From: Rhizobium aethiopicum
Lineage (GTDB): Bacteria; Pseudomonadota; Alphaproteobacteria; Rhizobiales; Rhizobiaceae
Assembly (NCBI RefSeq): GCF_900094625.1
Contig: NZ_FMAJ01000011.1
Coordinates: forward strand, 62,001 to 126,000
Direction of reading: 5' to 3'
DNA length: 64,000 nt
Shown here: one piece after another, positions 1-8,921 of the stretch
How the letters are laid out: each line of letters opens with the position of its first letter
Numbering within the stretch: the first letter of the stretch is position 1
Position numbers and translations under genes: made by a program
Notes under the pieces: generated by a model
The model's database searches: none
The model's input: the letters and a program-made list of their open reading frames with translations, nothing else
What the model was told of the DNA's origin: nothing

Positions 1-1
1 C

Positions 2-526
2 GCACCAATTCTGCAATGGCTGTGCGTGGTGAGTCTGCTCGGTCTGCCGACGAACATAGTGCCGGCATTGGCGATGGTCATGGACAATACTCGTTCCCTT
101 GCCTTGCGGATGTTTGCCGAGTTCGCGGTCAGAGCCCCGGTCACAATCCTCGGTATCGTCTATTTTCAGGTGGCGGGTGCGCTCGGCGCGCGTGTTGTGG
201 CGGTTCTCGTCGCTTACGCCGCCTCGCTCGCCATTACAAAGCGGCTGATCGGAGCGAGTTTTGCCGCGCAGCTGAATTCCTTTTGCCGGCCGCTGGCCGC
301 TAGCCTGCCGATGATCGCCTTCCTGCTCTGGGTGCAGCCGACGCTCGCCGCCATGCCAATTGGCTTCAAGCTGATCGCCAGCCTGGCGGTTTGCGGCGCG
401 GTGGCGGCGGCGATTTTCTGGGCCTTTGCCCTGCTGCTGTGGCAGATCCTGGGAAGGCCTGACGGTATCGAGACCATCGTCGTTCAAAGGCTGATGCCGT
501 GGCGAAACGGTGTTCTCGCCTCATAA
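2..526 (+). CDS. Polysaccharide flippase-like membrane protein, C-terminal part
   Basis: The open frame runs in from the left edge, so only the last 174 residues are present. They are very hydrophobic, with about four to five membrane segments and few charges. The pattern resembles the C-terminal half of Wzx/MurJ-type polysaccharide export proteins that move lipid-linked sugar units across the inner membrane. The next gene on the same strand is a secreted GH16 glycanase, a common partner in rhizobial surface polysaccharide loci. The family assignment rests on hydrophobicity and context only, because the diagnostic N-terminal half is outside the window. Confidence 0.55.
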   Translation, partial: APILQWLCVVSLLGLPTNIVPALAMVMDNTRSLALRMFAEFAVRAPVTILGIVYFQVAGALGARVVAVLVAYAASLAITKRLIGASFAAQLNSFCRPLAASLPMIAFLLWVQPTLAAMPIGFKLIASLAVCGAVAAAIFWAFALLLWQILGRPDGIETIVVQRLMPWRNGVLAS

Positions 527-577
527 TGGAGACAGGTGCAGTCCAACAATTGGGTTTGGCGTTTTCGGAGGCGCGCA

Positions 578-1405
578 ATGCGGTACGGGATATCTTCTAG
601 GACTTTGGGTCTGCTCGTCGTTCTTGGTCTGGCGGCTTTGCCCGGCCAGCCGAGCGTGGCCCAGGAACCGATCAACATGAATGCGTATCAGCTGACGTTC
701 GAGGAGAATTTCGACAGTCTCGACGTCTCGGCATGGGGAGAGAGAAGCTCGCGCTGGATCGCCCATACACCTTGGAACGGTGATTTCGGCGACGCCCGGT
801 TCACAGATCCGGCTCCCGGCTTTCCGTTTACGACCGATCAGGGAATTCTGAAGATCGAAGCGCGCAAGGGAGAGGATGGAACCTGGCGCTCAGGCCTGCT
901 CTCGGCAGTCAATCCGAAAGGCGAAGGATTCGCCCAGCAGTTCGGCTATTTCGAAGCGCGGATGAAGCTGCCGCCAGGCAAAGGGGTTTGGCCGGCCTTC
1001 TGGCTCATCGGGCTCGACCGGTCGAAATACACCGCCGAGATCGACGTCCTGGAATATTACGGACGCGCGCCCTACGAATTCTCCATGGGCTTTCATATCT
1101 GGCGCCAAGCCCATGGCGGTGAGAATTCGAATGGCGGCTACTGGAAGACCGTCCAGGACGGAATTTTGAACAGCGAGTATCACACCTATGGCGTCGACAT
1201 CCAAGCCGACAAGACGGCCTTCTATCTGGATCGCCAGTATCTGTGGAGTTTCGACACACCGAAGGAGTTCCACATGCCGTTCTATCCGCTGGTGAACCTG
1301 GCGCTCGGCTCGGGCTGGCCGATCGACGAAACGCCGAACCCTTCCATCCTGCTCGTCGACTACATCCACGTCTACAAGCGGAAGCCGGCGGACGCGGCGA
1401 ATTGA
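578..1405 (+). CDS. Secreted GH16 family beta-glycanase (ExoK/licheninase-like)
   Basis: Predicted secreted endo-beta-glucanase of glycoside hydrolase family 16, 275 residues. Residues 1-28 form a signal peptide ending near Val-Ala-Gln. The catalytic motif EIDVLE is at residues 154-159, giving Glu154 as nucleophile, Asp156 as helper and Glu159 as acid/base. The preceding stretch (FGYFEARMKLP, then WPAFWLIG) is typical of the family. The ATG at 578 has a strong GGAGG six bases upstream. An in-frame GTG at 536, also with a GGAG, would add 14 residues before the signal peptide and is less likely. It follows the flippase-like gene closely, so a role in trimming exopolysaccharide or related glucans is inferred. 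Exact substrate is not readable from the sequence. Confidence 0.9.
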   Translation: MRYGISSRTLGLLVVLGLAALPGQPSVAQEPINMNAYQLTFEENFDSLDVSAWGERSSRWIAHTPWNGDFGDARFTDPAPGFPFTTDQGILKIEARKGEDGTWRSGLLSAVNPKGEGFAQQFGYFEARMKLPPGKGVWPAFWLIGLDRSKYTAEIDVLEYYGRAPYEFSMGFHIWRQAHGGENSNGGYWKTVQDGILNSEYHTYGVDIQADKTAFYLDRQYLWSFDTPKEFHMPFYPLVNLALGSGWPIDETPNPSILLVDYIHVYKRKPADAAN

Positions 1406-1424
1406 CGGAGCGATCCGTTTCCCT

Positions 1425-2504
1425 CTATTGCCCGCGAAGGCAACTGAGACCGGTTTGCGCATCGAACAGATGCATCGCTTCCTGGTCGAAGAAGAGCGTG
1501 AGCTTTTGGCCGTCCCGGACCGGCGTGCGCGGCGGCAGGCAGGCCATAAGCCGCTGGTTCCCCACAAGGGCGGTGACGACGAGTTCCGGGCCGGTCAACT
1601 CGGCAACCTCCACGGTCGCCTCGATCGACGGGCCGGCGGCGTCCGTGCGAAGCGACTCGGGACGGATGCCGAGGATCAGATCGCGGCCGTTGCCGGCTGC
1701 GCCGCGGAAACGGGCGGGCAGGGGTGCGCTGATATCGGTACCTGAAAGCCCCAAGCGGCCGTCACGCGCCGTCACCTTCAGCAGGTTCATCGGCGGTGCG
1801 CCGACGAAGGTCGCGACATAGAGCGTCGCCGGATTGTTGTAGATCTCTTCCGGCGTGCCCAGTTGCTCGATGCGGCCGTCGCGCATGACGGCGATGCGGC
1901 TCGCGAGCGTCATCGCCTCGATCTGGTCATGGGTGACATAGACCACGGTGGTCTTCAGCATCTGGTGCAGCCGCTTGATCTCGGTGCGCATTTCCATGCG
2001 CAGCTTGGCGTCCAAATTGGAAAGCGGCTCGTCGAAGAGGAACACCTCCGGCTTACGTACCAGTGCTCGGCCGATCGCGACGCGCTGGCGCTGACCGCCA
2101 GACAGTTGGCTCGGCTTGCGGTCGAGCAGATTTTCGATCTGCAGGAGCTTAGCCGCATCGCGCACGGCCCTGTCGCGTTCGCCCGCCGGAACTTTGCGCA
2201 TTTCCAGGCCGAAGCCGATGTTCCTGTGCACCGTCAGATTGGGATAGAGCGCATAGGATTGAAAGACCATTGCGATGTCGCGGTCCTTCGGATGTACGCG
2301 CAGCACCGAGCGGCCGCCGATCCTGACGTCACCGCTCGTTGCCTCGGCAAGGCCGGCGATGATGTTCAGAAGAGTCGACTTGCCGCAGCCGGAGGAACCG
2401 AGCAGCACGAGGAATTCGCCACTTTCCAGGGAAATATCGATGCCTTTCAGCGTCTCGACATCGCCGTAGGTTTTGCGGATATCTTGGATATCGAGCGCGC
2501 TCAT
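1425..2504 (-). CDS. Sugar ABC transporter ATP-binding protein (UgpC/MalK type)
   Basis: ATPase that powers the importer encoded upstream in the same operon, 359 residues. It has Walker A GSSGCGKST at residues 36-44, a Q-loop region (VFQSYALYP), the LSGGQRQR signature, Walker B VFLFDEP and the switch histidine in YVTHDQ. The C-terminal third is a TOBE-like regulatory domain as in UgpC and MalK. The ATG overlaps the kinase stop codon as ATGA, which argues for translational coupling and fixes the start. The open frame extends much further upstream, but that part is the kinase gene read in another frame. It is the last gene of a six-gene minus-strand operon. Confidence 0.93.
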   Translation of the reverse strand: MSALDIQDIRKTYGDVETLKGIDISLESGEFLVLLGSSGCGKSTLLNIIAGLAEATSGDVRIGGRSVLRVHPKDRDIAMVFQSYALYPNLTVHRNIGFGLEMRKVPAGERDRAVRDAAKLLQIENLLDRKPSQLSGGQRQRVAIGRALVRKPEVFLFDEPLSNLDAKLRMEMRTEIKRLHQMLKTTVVYVTHDQIEAMTLASRIAVMRDGRIEQLGTPEEIYNNPATLYVATFVGAPPMNLLKVTARDGRLGLSGTDISAPLPARFRGAAGNGRDLILGIRPESLRTDAAGPSIEATVEVAELTGPELVVTALVGNQRLMACLPPRTPVRDGQKLTLFFDQEAMHLFDAQTGLSCLRGQ

Positions 2505-3430
2505 GACTTTGGCTCCTGAGGTGAGGCCGGGGCGCCATAGCTGCGGGGAAGGGTGGAGATGGCGCGCGAGGCGACCTCGGTTCCCGCTCTCAGGCAAGAT
2601 ATCAAAGGCTCGTCCTTTGCCAGCGCTGCGAGGAAGGCGGCGTTGAAGACATCGCCGGCGCCGATCGTATCGATGACAGCGACAACGGGGGCTGCCACCG
2701 AAACCAGCTGGCCGTCTGGCCCAATCGCGATTGCGCCATCGGGGCCGCGTTTGACGACGACGATGGCGCCTTTCGGCATATGCGAGCTGATGTGCCGGGC
2801 GGCTTCGACCGGATCGGCGACGCCGGCAAGCGTCGTCGACTCGACCTCGTTGAGCAGTGCGATGCCGCTGCGAGCAAGCCAGGCGCGTGTTGCAGTGCAA
2901 TTCTGCTCAGTCCAGCCGTCGAGCGGCCAGCCGGTGTCGAGTGCGACGGTGATATCATGGCTCTCGGCCCAGTCGAAGAAGACGTCGTATTGACTGGTCA
3001 GATCATCGGTCAGGAACCCGCCGCAGAGAAGTGCGTAACCGCCGCGCAGCCTTGCGCCGTCGATGACGGCGAACACGTCGGCGAGGCTGAAGCGCGGCAG
3101 GTGGCCTCGCGTCGTGAAGAAGGTGCGTTCGCCGTCGGGATGGGTGATGCCGACGGAGAGGGTCGTTTGTTCAGGGCGCACCGGCCACATCTCGGAACGG
3201 TGGCCGAAGGCCTCGGCGAGCCAGCGGCCGAACTGGTCGCTGCCGATATTGGCGGCGATTTCGAATTCGACCCCGAGCGCCTGCCAGGCGAGGGCGCTGT
3301 TGCCTGCCGATCCGCCGACCCTGAGCTCGTCATGATCGACGATGATTTCCGTTCCGGCCTTCGGCCAGGGGGCGGCCGGTCCGAGGATCAGGTCGACATT
3401 GACGTTGCCGATGACTGCAAGCGGCCGCAT
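2501..3430 (-). CDS. PfkB/ribokinase family sugar kinase
   Basis: Carbohydrate kinase of the PfkB family, 309 residues. The N-terminus holds the substrate-binding glycines (VGGSAGNSALA) and the C-terminal part carries the anion hole and catalytic Asp in DTIGAGDVFNAAF (about residues 248-260). The kinase starts immediately after the stop codon of the SIS-domain gene (TGAATG) and overlaps the ATPase gene by 4 nt, so the three are co-translated. In an operon with an importer and a SIS enzyme, its likely task is to phosphorylate the imported sugar or its derivative. FrlD-type fructosamine 6-kinases belong to the same family and have the same kind of neighbours. The actual substrate cannot be told from the sequence. 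Confidence 0.88.
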   Translation of the reverse strand: MRPLAVIGNVNVDLILGPAAPWPKAGTEIIVDHDELRVGGSAGNSALAWQALGVEFEIAANIGSDQFGRWLAEAFGHRSEMWPVRPEQTTLSVGITHPDGERTFFTTRGHLPRFSLADVFAVIDGARLRGGYALLCGGFLTDDLTSQYDVFFDWAESHDITVALDTGWPLDGWTEQNCTATRAWLARSGIALLNEVESTTLAGVADPVEAARHISSHMPKGAIVVVKRGPDGAIAIGPDGQLVSVAAPVVAVIDTIGAGDVFNAAFLAALAKDEPLISCLRAGTEVASRAISTLPRSYGAPASPQEPKS

Positions 3431-4453
3431 TCATTCGCTCCGGGTGATCTTTGTGGATCGAACGGGTGTTCCGGCATTGTCCACGCGGGCCTCGGCAAAG
3501 CCGATCATCAGCCGTTGGGCGACCGGCAGCATGGCGAAGATCGCGGCAAGGCCGGTTGCCGGGGTAAAGCGGATCGTGACCGCGCCGGTGACCGGAGCTT
3601 CGGTCGATGCGTCGAACAGGATGACGGGCGCGCCGGCCTCGACGGCGGATGCGGCCATCGCCGTTACGAGGCCGGCCGTCTCGTCCAGACCGCGGAACAG
3701 CACGACGCCGATCTGCGGTCCCAGCATTTCCATAGGGCCGTGGCGGAGCTGGCCGCCCTCGAGAGAAAAGCAGGGACGGCGCGACAGCTCCGTCAATCCA
3801 AGCGCCAATGCCTCTGCGACACCCTGCAGGCGGCGGCCCGACGTGACGACGGTCGCGACGTTTTCGAGTGCCGCGAGCGCGGCTGCGATGTCGTGGTCTT
3901 CCGGCGCCTTGAGGATGGCAAGCGCGGCCGTGGGATCTTCGCCGAGAGCGGCGAGGATTGCCAGATGCAGGGCGAAGGTTACCGTCAGACTGCGGGTGGC
4001 GGCAAAGGCAAGCTCGGTGCCGCCGCTGCCGACCAGCGACGGGGCGGTTCTTGCGAGAAAGGAGCTGCCTTCCAGTGTCAGGCCAAAGGTTTCCTCGGTG
4101 GCGCCGGTCTCATCGAACCAGCGCAGAACTTCGGCGCTTTCGCCTGATTGCGAGGTGACGAAGATCGTCCGGCCGACGACCGGCAGCGGCTGGCCGAGTT
4201 GCTCGGAGAGCGGTAAGGCGACGGCATCGATGCCAAGGGCTCGGTAGAGCGGTTCGACGGCGCGGTTGACGGCATGCGAGCCGCCCATGCCGAGCAAGAG
4301 CAGGCGGCCGGTTTTCTCAAGCGACTCGGCGGCTCTTTCTGCCATGGGCTCGGCCGATTTATAGGAGGCGATCGCATCGGCGTGCTGGCGGGCCATTTCG
4401 CGATCGATCGCCGCAAGCCCGGCGGGCCGGTTTCTTCCTGTTGTCATGTTCAT
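3431..4453 (-). CDS. SIS-domain sugar-phosphate isomerase/deglycase-like protein
   Basis: A 340-residue protein with two SIS (sugar isomerase) domains, as in the isomerase half of GlmS and in FrlB/AgaS proteins. The first domain contains the phosphate-binding stretch RLLLLGMGGSHAV and FVTSQSGESAEV. The second has the GPMEMLGPQ motif. There is no glutaminase domain, so this is not a full GlmS. The ATG at 4453 overlaps the permease stop codon by 4 nt; a second ATG two codons later is possible. Placed between an importer and a PfkB kinase, it probably cleaves or isomerises a 6-phosphorylated amino sugar or fructosamine. That function is inference from context. Confidence 0.85.
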   Translation of the reverse strand: MNMTTGRNRPAGLAAIDREMARQHADAIASYKSAEPMAERAAESLEKTGRLLLLGMGGSHAVNRAVEPLYRALGIDAVALPLSEQLGQPLPVVGRTIFVTSQSGESAEVLRWFDETGATEETFGLTLEGSSFLARTAPSLVGSGGTELAFAATRSLTVTFALHLAILAALGEDPTAALAILKAPEDHDIAAALAALENVATVVTSGRRLQGVAEALALGLTELSRRPCFSLEGGQLRHGPMEMLGPQIGVVLFRGLDETAGLVTAMAASAVEAGAPVILFDASTEAPVTGAVTIRFTPATGLAAIFAMLPVAQRLMIGFAEARVDNAGTPVRSTKITRSE

Positions 4454-5295
4454 CCCTTGACGCCGCCGCTGGTGAGCCCCGAAATCAGGGCGCGTTGCAT
4501 GACGAGACCGATCAGCACGGGGGGCAGGGCGGCGAGCACGCCTGCCGTGGCGATCAGTCCGTAATCGGAGACGCGGCCGCCCGCGAGATCGGCGATGGCG
4601 ACGGTCAGCGTCTTGGCGCGCTGGTCCGAGGTGAAGAGCAGCGCGTAGAAGAATTCATCCCACGCAAGCAGGAATGCGAAGAGGCCCGAGGTCGCGACTA
4701 CAGGGGCGGCGAGCGGCAATGTGATGATCCGGAGCGTTTGGAACAGGCCGGCACCGTCGATCATCGCCGCGGATTCGATCTCGCGCGGGATGGAATCGAA
4801 GCCGGATTTCATCAGCCAGGTGGTGAAGGGCGCCAGGATGCTGAGATAGACGAGGGCGAGACCGAAGACATTGTTCAGCATGCCGAGATGGGAGAGGCCC
4901 ATATAGAGCGGCACGGCGAGCGCCACCGGCGGCAGCATGTAGGTAGCAATCACCATCGACAGCGACCAGCCAACGGAAGGCGTGCGCGACACTGCCCAGC
5001 CGGCGGGAATAGCGAGCGCGATGGCGGCGATCGTCGCCATACCCGCCACCTCGATGCTGTTGCGCAGCGACGAGGTGAAGGCGGCGCCGGCGCTGTTTTC
5101 GAGCGTCGACAGCAGAAGCTGGTATCGCGAGAAATCAACCGCCTGCGGCCACCAGCGCAGCGGCTTTGCGGCAAGATCGGCCGCCGGCGAGATGCTCATG
5201 ATGAAGAGCCACAGGATCGGCGCCAGGATGACGGCGGCAAGCAGCAGCGCCGAGAGGTGAATGAAAGCTGAGAAAAGCGGGCTCCGGCGTTCCAT
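4450..5295 (-). CDS. Sugar ABC transporter permease (MalG type)
   Basis: Inner-membrane permease subunit of the CUT1 family, 281 residues with about six membrane segments. The EAA loop that contacts the ATPase is visible as IESAAMIDGAGLFQTLRIITLPLAAP. The ATG overlaps the stop of the preceding permease gene as TGATG, which sets the start. It pairs with the MalF-type permease immediately upstream. Confidence 0.92.
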   Translation of the reverse strand: MERRSPLFSAFIHLSALLLAAVILAPILWLFIMSISPAADLAAKPLRWWPQAVDFSRYQLLLSTLENSAGAAFTSSLRNSIEVAGMATIAAIALAIPAGWAVSRTPSVGWSLSMVIATYMLPPVALAVPLYMGLSHLGMLNNVFGLALVYLSILAPFTTWLMKSGFDSIPREIESAAMIDGAGLFQTLRIITLPLAAPVVATSGLFAFLLAWDEFFYALLFTSDQRAKTLTVAIADLAGGRVSDYGLIATAGVLAALPPVLIGLVMQRALISGLTSGGVKG

Positions 5296-6179
5296 CAGGC
5301 GGCACTCCCGGCGGTCTTGCGCACAAGGACCGCGTAGCCGGCGGCCAGCAGCGTCACCAGCAGCGTGACGATCAAGGCCAGCGATGCTCCCGAGCCCGCC
5401 CGCTGAAAGGAGAACGCCTCCTGATAGACCAGGATGGAGAGTGTGCGTGTGCTGTTGGCCGGACCGCCTCGGGTCATGACCCAGATGATATCGAAAACTT
5501 TGAAGGCCTCGATCGTGCGCAGCACCAGCGCCACCATCAGCGGGCCGGCGAGATAGGGCAGGATGACGAAGCGGAAGCGAGCGAAAGGGCCGGCGCCATC
5601 GACGAGCGAGGCGGCGGTGATGTCGCGCGGCACGGCCTGGAGTGCGGCAAGCGCGATCAGCGCCACCAGCGGAAAATTCTTCCAGCAGTCGGCGACGATC
5701 AGGGCTGCAAGCGCCGTTCCCGGCTCGCCGAGCCAGGAGCGATAGGCGTCTAGCACGCCGAGCTGCGTCAGCGCCGCGTTCAGCGCACCGTATTCGGGGT
5801 TGTAGATCAGCCGCCAGAGCGTGGCGTTGACGACGGTCGGCAGTGCCCAGGGCAGGATCATCAGGGCGCGAAGAGCGGTGCGGCCGCGGAATTGCTGGTT
5901 CAGCAGCAGGGCGGCAAGGACGCCGATCACCATTTCGGCGGCGACCGAGACGATGGCGAACCATGCGGTGGTGATAAGGGTGCGCTGGAAATTCGAGCCG
6001 GAGAGCATCTTCGCGTAGTTGTCGATGCCGACGAAGTTGCCTCCGGTGCCGACGAGCCTGGCATCGGTGAAGGAGAGGCCGACGGTATCGACCAGAGGCC
6101 AGCCGATTACCGAGATCATCACCACCAGAAGCGGCAGCATCAGTAGCCACGCGCGGGTTGTCAGCCAAGTGCCCGACAT
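5295..6179 (-). CDS. Sugar ABC transporter permease (MalF type)
   Basis: Second permease of the same CUT1 importer, 294 residues and six predicted membrane segments. The EAA loop reads ITAASLVDGAGPFARFRFVILP. MalF of enterobacteria has extra N-terminal helices that are absent here, as usual in rhizobial sugar importers. It lies 70 bases downstream of the binding-protein gene, with a strong hairpin in between that probably lowers permease expression relative to the binding protein. Confidence 0.92.
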   Translation of the reverse strand: MSGTWLTTRAWLLMLPLLVVMISVIGWPLVDTVGLSFTDARLVGTGGNFVGIDNYAKMLSGSNFQRTLITTAWFAIVSVAAEMVIGVLAALLLNQQFRGRTALRALMILPWALPTVVNATLWRLIYNPEYGALNAALTQLGVLDAYRSWLGEPGTALAALIVADCWKNFPLVALIALAALQAVPRDITAASLVDGAGPFARFRFVILPYLAGPLMVALVLRTIEAFKVFDIIWVMTRGGPANSTRTLSILVYQEAFSFQRAGSGASLALIVTLLVTLLAAGYAVLVRKTAGSAA

Positions 6180-6212
6180 CGAGGCGACCTTTTCATTGAT
6201 AAATTCTGGAGA

Positions 6213-6237
6213 CCGGGCGGCGGCGGACGCCGCCCGG
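6213..6237 (-). terminator. Hairpin between binding-protein and permease genes (attenuator)
   Basis: A perfect 10-bp inverted repeat, CCGGGCGGCG at 6213-6222 and CGCCGCCCGG at 6228-6237, with a 5-base loop. It sits in the gap after the binding-protein stop codon. No T-run follows, so it is better read as an mRNA stabiliser or partial attenuator than a full terminator. Confidence 0.6.
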
Positions 6238-6249
6238 GGTTCATGCCGC

Positions 6250-7488
6250 TCAGAGGCCGCTGTTTTCGGCCGCCGACTTCAGTGCGTCCTCGGGAGTGGA
6301 CTGGCCGAGCAGAGATTCCTGGATCGCCTGCTGCAGCGCCGTTGAGAGCTCGTGATATTTCGGCGTCGTCGGGCGCGGATACATGGCTGCGAGGCCGACC
6401 TTGGCGGCGGAGATCAGCTCTTCCTGGCCCTTGGTGAGGGCCGGGTCCTCATAGGAGGATGCCCAAATCGGCAGGCTGAGCTTGGCATAGGCGTTCTGCG
6501 TGGCCTGCGAGGTCATGAAGGTAATGTACTTCCATGCCTCGTCGGGATGCTGGCTGGCGGAGGTGATGCCGAGGCCCATCGAGCCGTTGACGGCCGAGGC
6601 CTCGCTTTTGCCGGCAACGCCGGGTGCCGGCACGACGCCGACCTTGCCCGCAACCTTGCTGTCCTTCGGGTCGTTGGCCATGTTGTACATATAGGTCCAG
6701 TTCAGCGCGAAGGCGGCGTCGCCGTTCTGGAAGACCTTGCGGACGTCCTCTTCCAGAAATTCCTTGGAGTTCGGGTTGGTAAGGCCCGATGTATAGCTCG
6801 CAACCATGTATTTCAGCGCATCGAGACCGCCGCCGGTCTGGAAGGCCGGCTTGCCGTCCTTGAGGAAATCGCCGCCATAGGCGCTGACGAGCGTGGTGTA
6901 GTCGCAGATGGCGGCTTCGGCCTGCGACCAGCTCCAGGCGATCGGGGTCGCGAGCAGGCCCTTGTCCTTGATCGCCTTTGCCTGCTCGGCCAGCTCGTCC
7001 CAGGTTTTCGGCGGCGCCTTGATGCCGGCCTTCTCCAGGATCTCCTTGTTGTAGAACAGGTATTTGGTGTCGAGGATCCACGGCATGCCGTAGTATTTGC
7101 CGTCATACTGCACCGTGGTCCAGGCGCCCGGCAGCACGCCCTTCTTCATCTCGTCGGTGATGCGGGAGGAGACATCGACCAGCACCTTGTTGGTGGCGTA
7201 TTCGGCCGGCCAGATCACGTCGAAGAGAACGACGTCGTAACCGCCCCCGGAGCCCTGCGCCAGAACCGTCTTATCGTGCAGGCCTTCATAGGGGACGAAT
7301 TCGAGATTGACCTTGATATCGGGGTTCGCTTTGGCGAAGGCGTCGGTCATGGCGCGCACATCGGCCTCGCTATAGGCGGCCTGCGCCATGAAAAGCGCAT
7401 TCAGTGTCGTTTCGGCGAAAGCATGCGGGGCAAAGGATGCACCGATCAAGGCCGCACCCAAAAGCGTCTTGTTAAGAGATTTCAGCAT
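6250..7488 (-). CDS. Periplasmic sugar-binding protein of ABC transporter
   Basis: Family 1 extracellular solute-binding protein, 412 residues, first gene of the operon. The signal peptide (MLKSLNKTLLGAALIGASFA, cleaved near HAFAE) directs it to the periplasm. The start at 7488 is chosen because GGAGG lies seven bases upstream; the open frame continues to 7572 but that extension precedes the signal peptide. It supplies specificity for the two permeases and ATPase encoded downstream. The ligand is unknown; an amino sugar or glycated amino acid is possible given the SIS and PfkB enzymes in the operon. Confidence 0.93.
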   Translation of the reverse strand: MLKSLNKTLLGAALIGASFAPHAFAETTLNALFMAQAAYSEADVRAMTDAFAKANPDIKVNLEFVPYEGLHDKTVLAQGSGGGYDVVLFDVIWPAEYATNKVLVDVSSRITDEMKKGVLPGAWTTVQYDGKYYGMPWILDTKYLFYNKEILEKAGIKAPPKTWDELAEQAKAIKDKGLLATPIAWSWSQAEAAICDYTTLVSAYGGDFLKDGKPAFQTGGGLDALKYMVASYTSGLTNPNSKEFLEEDVRKVFQNGDAAFALNWTYMYNMANDPKDSKVAGKVGVVPAPGVAGKSEASAVNGSMGLGITSASQHPDEAWKYITFMTSQATQNAYAKLSLPIWASSYEDPALTKGQEELISAAKVGLAAMYPRPTTPKYHELSTALQQAIQESLLGQSTPEDALKSAAENSGL

Positions 7489-7652
7489 TGCAGCCTCCAG
7501 TTTTTGACATTTACGCATGGCCGAGGGCGGTTTTCCGCCATCGGTTTTCGAGAAGGCACGGGCGAAATGCAACGTGCCGGTTCGTCATCTCGGAGCGTCG
7601 TTGGAGGCCCTGTGCGGCCTCCCGCGTTCCCTGGAACTCTCCGGTCCCTTAT

Positions 7653-7673
7653 TAAGTCAAATGTCTTGACTTA
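7653..7673. promoter_or_regulatory. Palindromic operator candidate between sugar operon and ROK gene
   Basis: Perfect inverted repeat TAAGTCAA - ATGTC - TTGACTTA in the divergent intergenic region. The right arm contains TTGACT, which with a 17-base spacer reaches a weak -10-like hexamer near 7689, so repressor binding would cover the promoter of the ROK gene. It is the only strong palindrome in the region and is the natural candidate site for the ROK regulator. Confidence 0.6.
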
Positions 7674-7715
7674 TTACTTCGCCAACATTCTACTGGAGTC
7701 AAGAGGCAATTGCAC

Positions 7716-8921
7716 ATGAATGACGTCAGGCCAATCCGGGCCAAGAGCGGCACCAATCACGAAGGCACCAGTGCGCATAACCGGCGCGTGATGATCGATG
7801 CCTTGAGGATCAATGGTGCGCTCTCGCGCGCCGATCTGGCGCGGGCGACGCGGCTGACCAAGCAGACGGTGTCGAACATCATCGAGGAGCTCGAGCGTGA
7901 TGGTCTCGTCAGTTCGCAAGAGGCGGTACGCAAGGGCCGAGGTCAGCCCTCGACACCCTATGGGCTGGTGCCTGGAGGCGCCTTCGCGATCGGCCTGCAG
8001 ATCGACCGGCATGTGACGCGGGCGGTTGCCGTCGATCTCGTCGGCAGCGTTCTCGTTCGCGCAGAAGCCGGTTTGCCCACAGGAGGTCCGTCGACGGGAG
8101 CGAAGGTCATTCTCGATCTCGTCGCCGGCGTGCGCTCCAAGCTCGCCGGCATCGTCCAGCAGTCGGAAAAACGGCTGGTCGGCCTCGGCGTCGCCATGCC
8201 TGGCCCGTTTGGGATGGACGGCAGCGGCGATGATCCCTGGATGATGGAGGCCTGGCAGCAGTTTCCGCTCATGGAAACGCTGAGCGCCGGCACCGGGCTC
8301 GATGTCGGCCTTCAGAATGATGCGGCGGCGGCCGCGACCGCCGAGCGAATGGTGGGAGCCGCTCATGGTGTCGACCACGCCGTCTGCCTCTTCGTCGGCT
8401 ACGGCATAGGGGCTGGCCTCATCTTGAACGGGGAGCTTTATCGCGGCGCCAACGGCAATGCCGGCGAGATCGGAATGGCGCTGCTCTTTGCCGGCGGCAA
8501 AACGACGCCGCTCGAACACCGTGCCTCGCTGGCCTCGCTCTACCAGCACCTATCGGGCGATCCGGCAGATCCCGATCTCCATGCTCGCATCAACGATCTC
8601 GCCTCCAGGGGCGATCCAAGCATTGAGCCGTGGATCGAGGCGGCGGCGGCAGACTTGCGCTGGAGCATTCATCTGATCGAAACGATCTTCGATCCGCAGA
8701 CTGTGATCCTCTGCGGCAGCGCGCCGGAAGCGCTGGTGAACAGCTTGATTGCGGCGATCGGCCCGCTGCTGCCCTCGATCGCCGAAAGGCCCGGCCGGAC
8801 GCTGCCGCGCCTGCAGCCCGGCATGGCCGATCCCTGGTCGGTGGCGCTCGGAGCGGCCGCTGGACCGATCAGCCGTGCATTCGATCCGCGCTTTGCTGCA
8901 ATTTTGAAGGATTCCCTGTAA
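7716..8921 (+). CDS. ROK family transcriptional regulator
   Basis: Repressor of the NagC/Mlc/XylR type, 401 residues. Residues about 20-75 form a winged helix-turn-helix (LSRADLARATRLTKQTVSNI). The rest is a ROK sugar-kinase-like domain with the LQNDAAAAATAE region and FVGYGIGAGLILNGELYRGANGNAGEIG. The usual zinc-binding cysteine cluster of ROK repressors (CxCGxxGC) is not visible. The ATG at 7716 is preceded by GAGG nine bases away; a TTG at 7710 is less well placed. It is divergent from the sugar import operon and probably regulates it in response to the imported sugar or its phosphate. Confidence 0.9.
   Translation: MNDVRPIRAKSGTNHEGTSAHNRRVMIDALRINGALSRADLARATRLTKQTVSNIIEELERDGLVSSQEAVRKGRGQPSTPYGLVPGGAFAIGLQIDRHVTRAVAVDLVGSVLVRAEAGLPTGGPSTGAKVILDLVAGVRSKLAGIVQQSEKRLVGLGVAMPGPFGMDGSGDDPWMMEAWQQFPLMETLSAGTGLDVGLQNDAAAAATAERMVGAAHGVDHAVCLFVGYGIGAGLILNGELYRGANGNAGEIGMALLFAGGKTTPLEHRASLASLYQHLSGDPADPDLHARINDLASRGDPSIEPWIEAAAADLRWSIHLIETIFDPQTVILCGSAPEALVNSLIAAIGPLLPSIAERPGRTLPRLQPGMADPWSVALGAAAGPISRAFDPRFAAILKDSL

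Noticed and set aside
2505-2900. N-terminal extension of the ATPase frame
   Set aside because: The extra part reads the PfkB kinase gene in the wrong frame; the ATGA overlap at 2501-2504 gives the real start.
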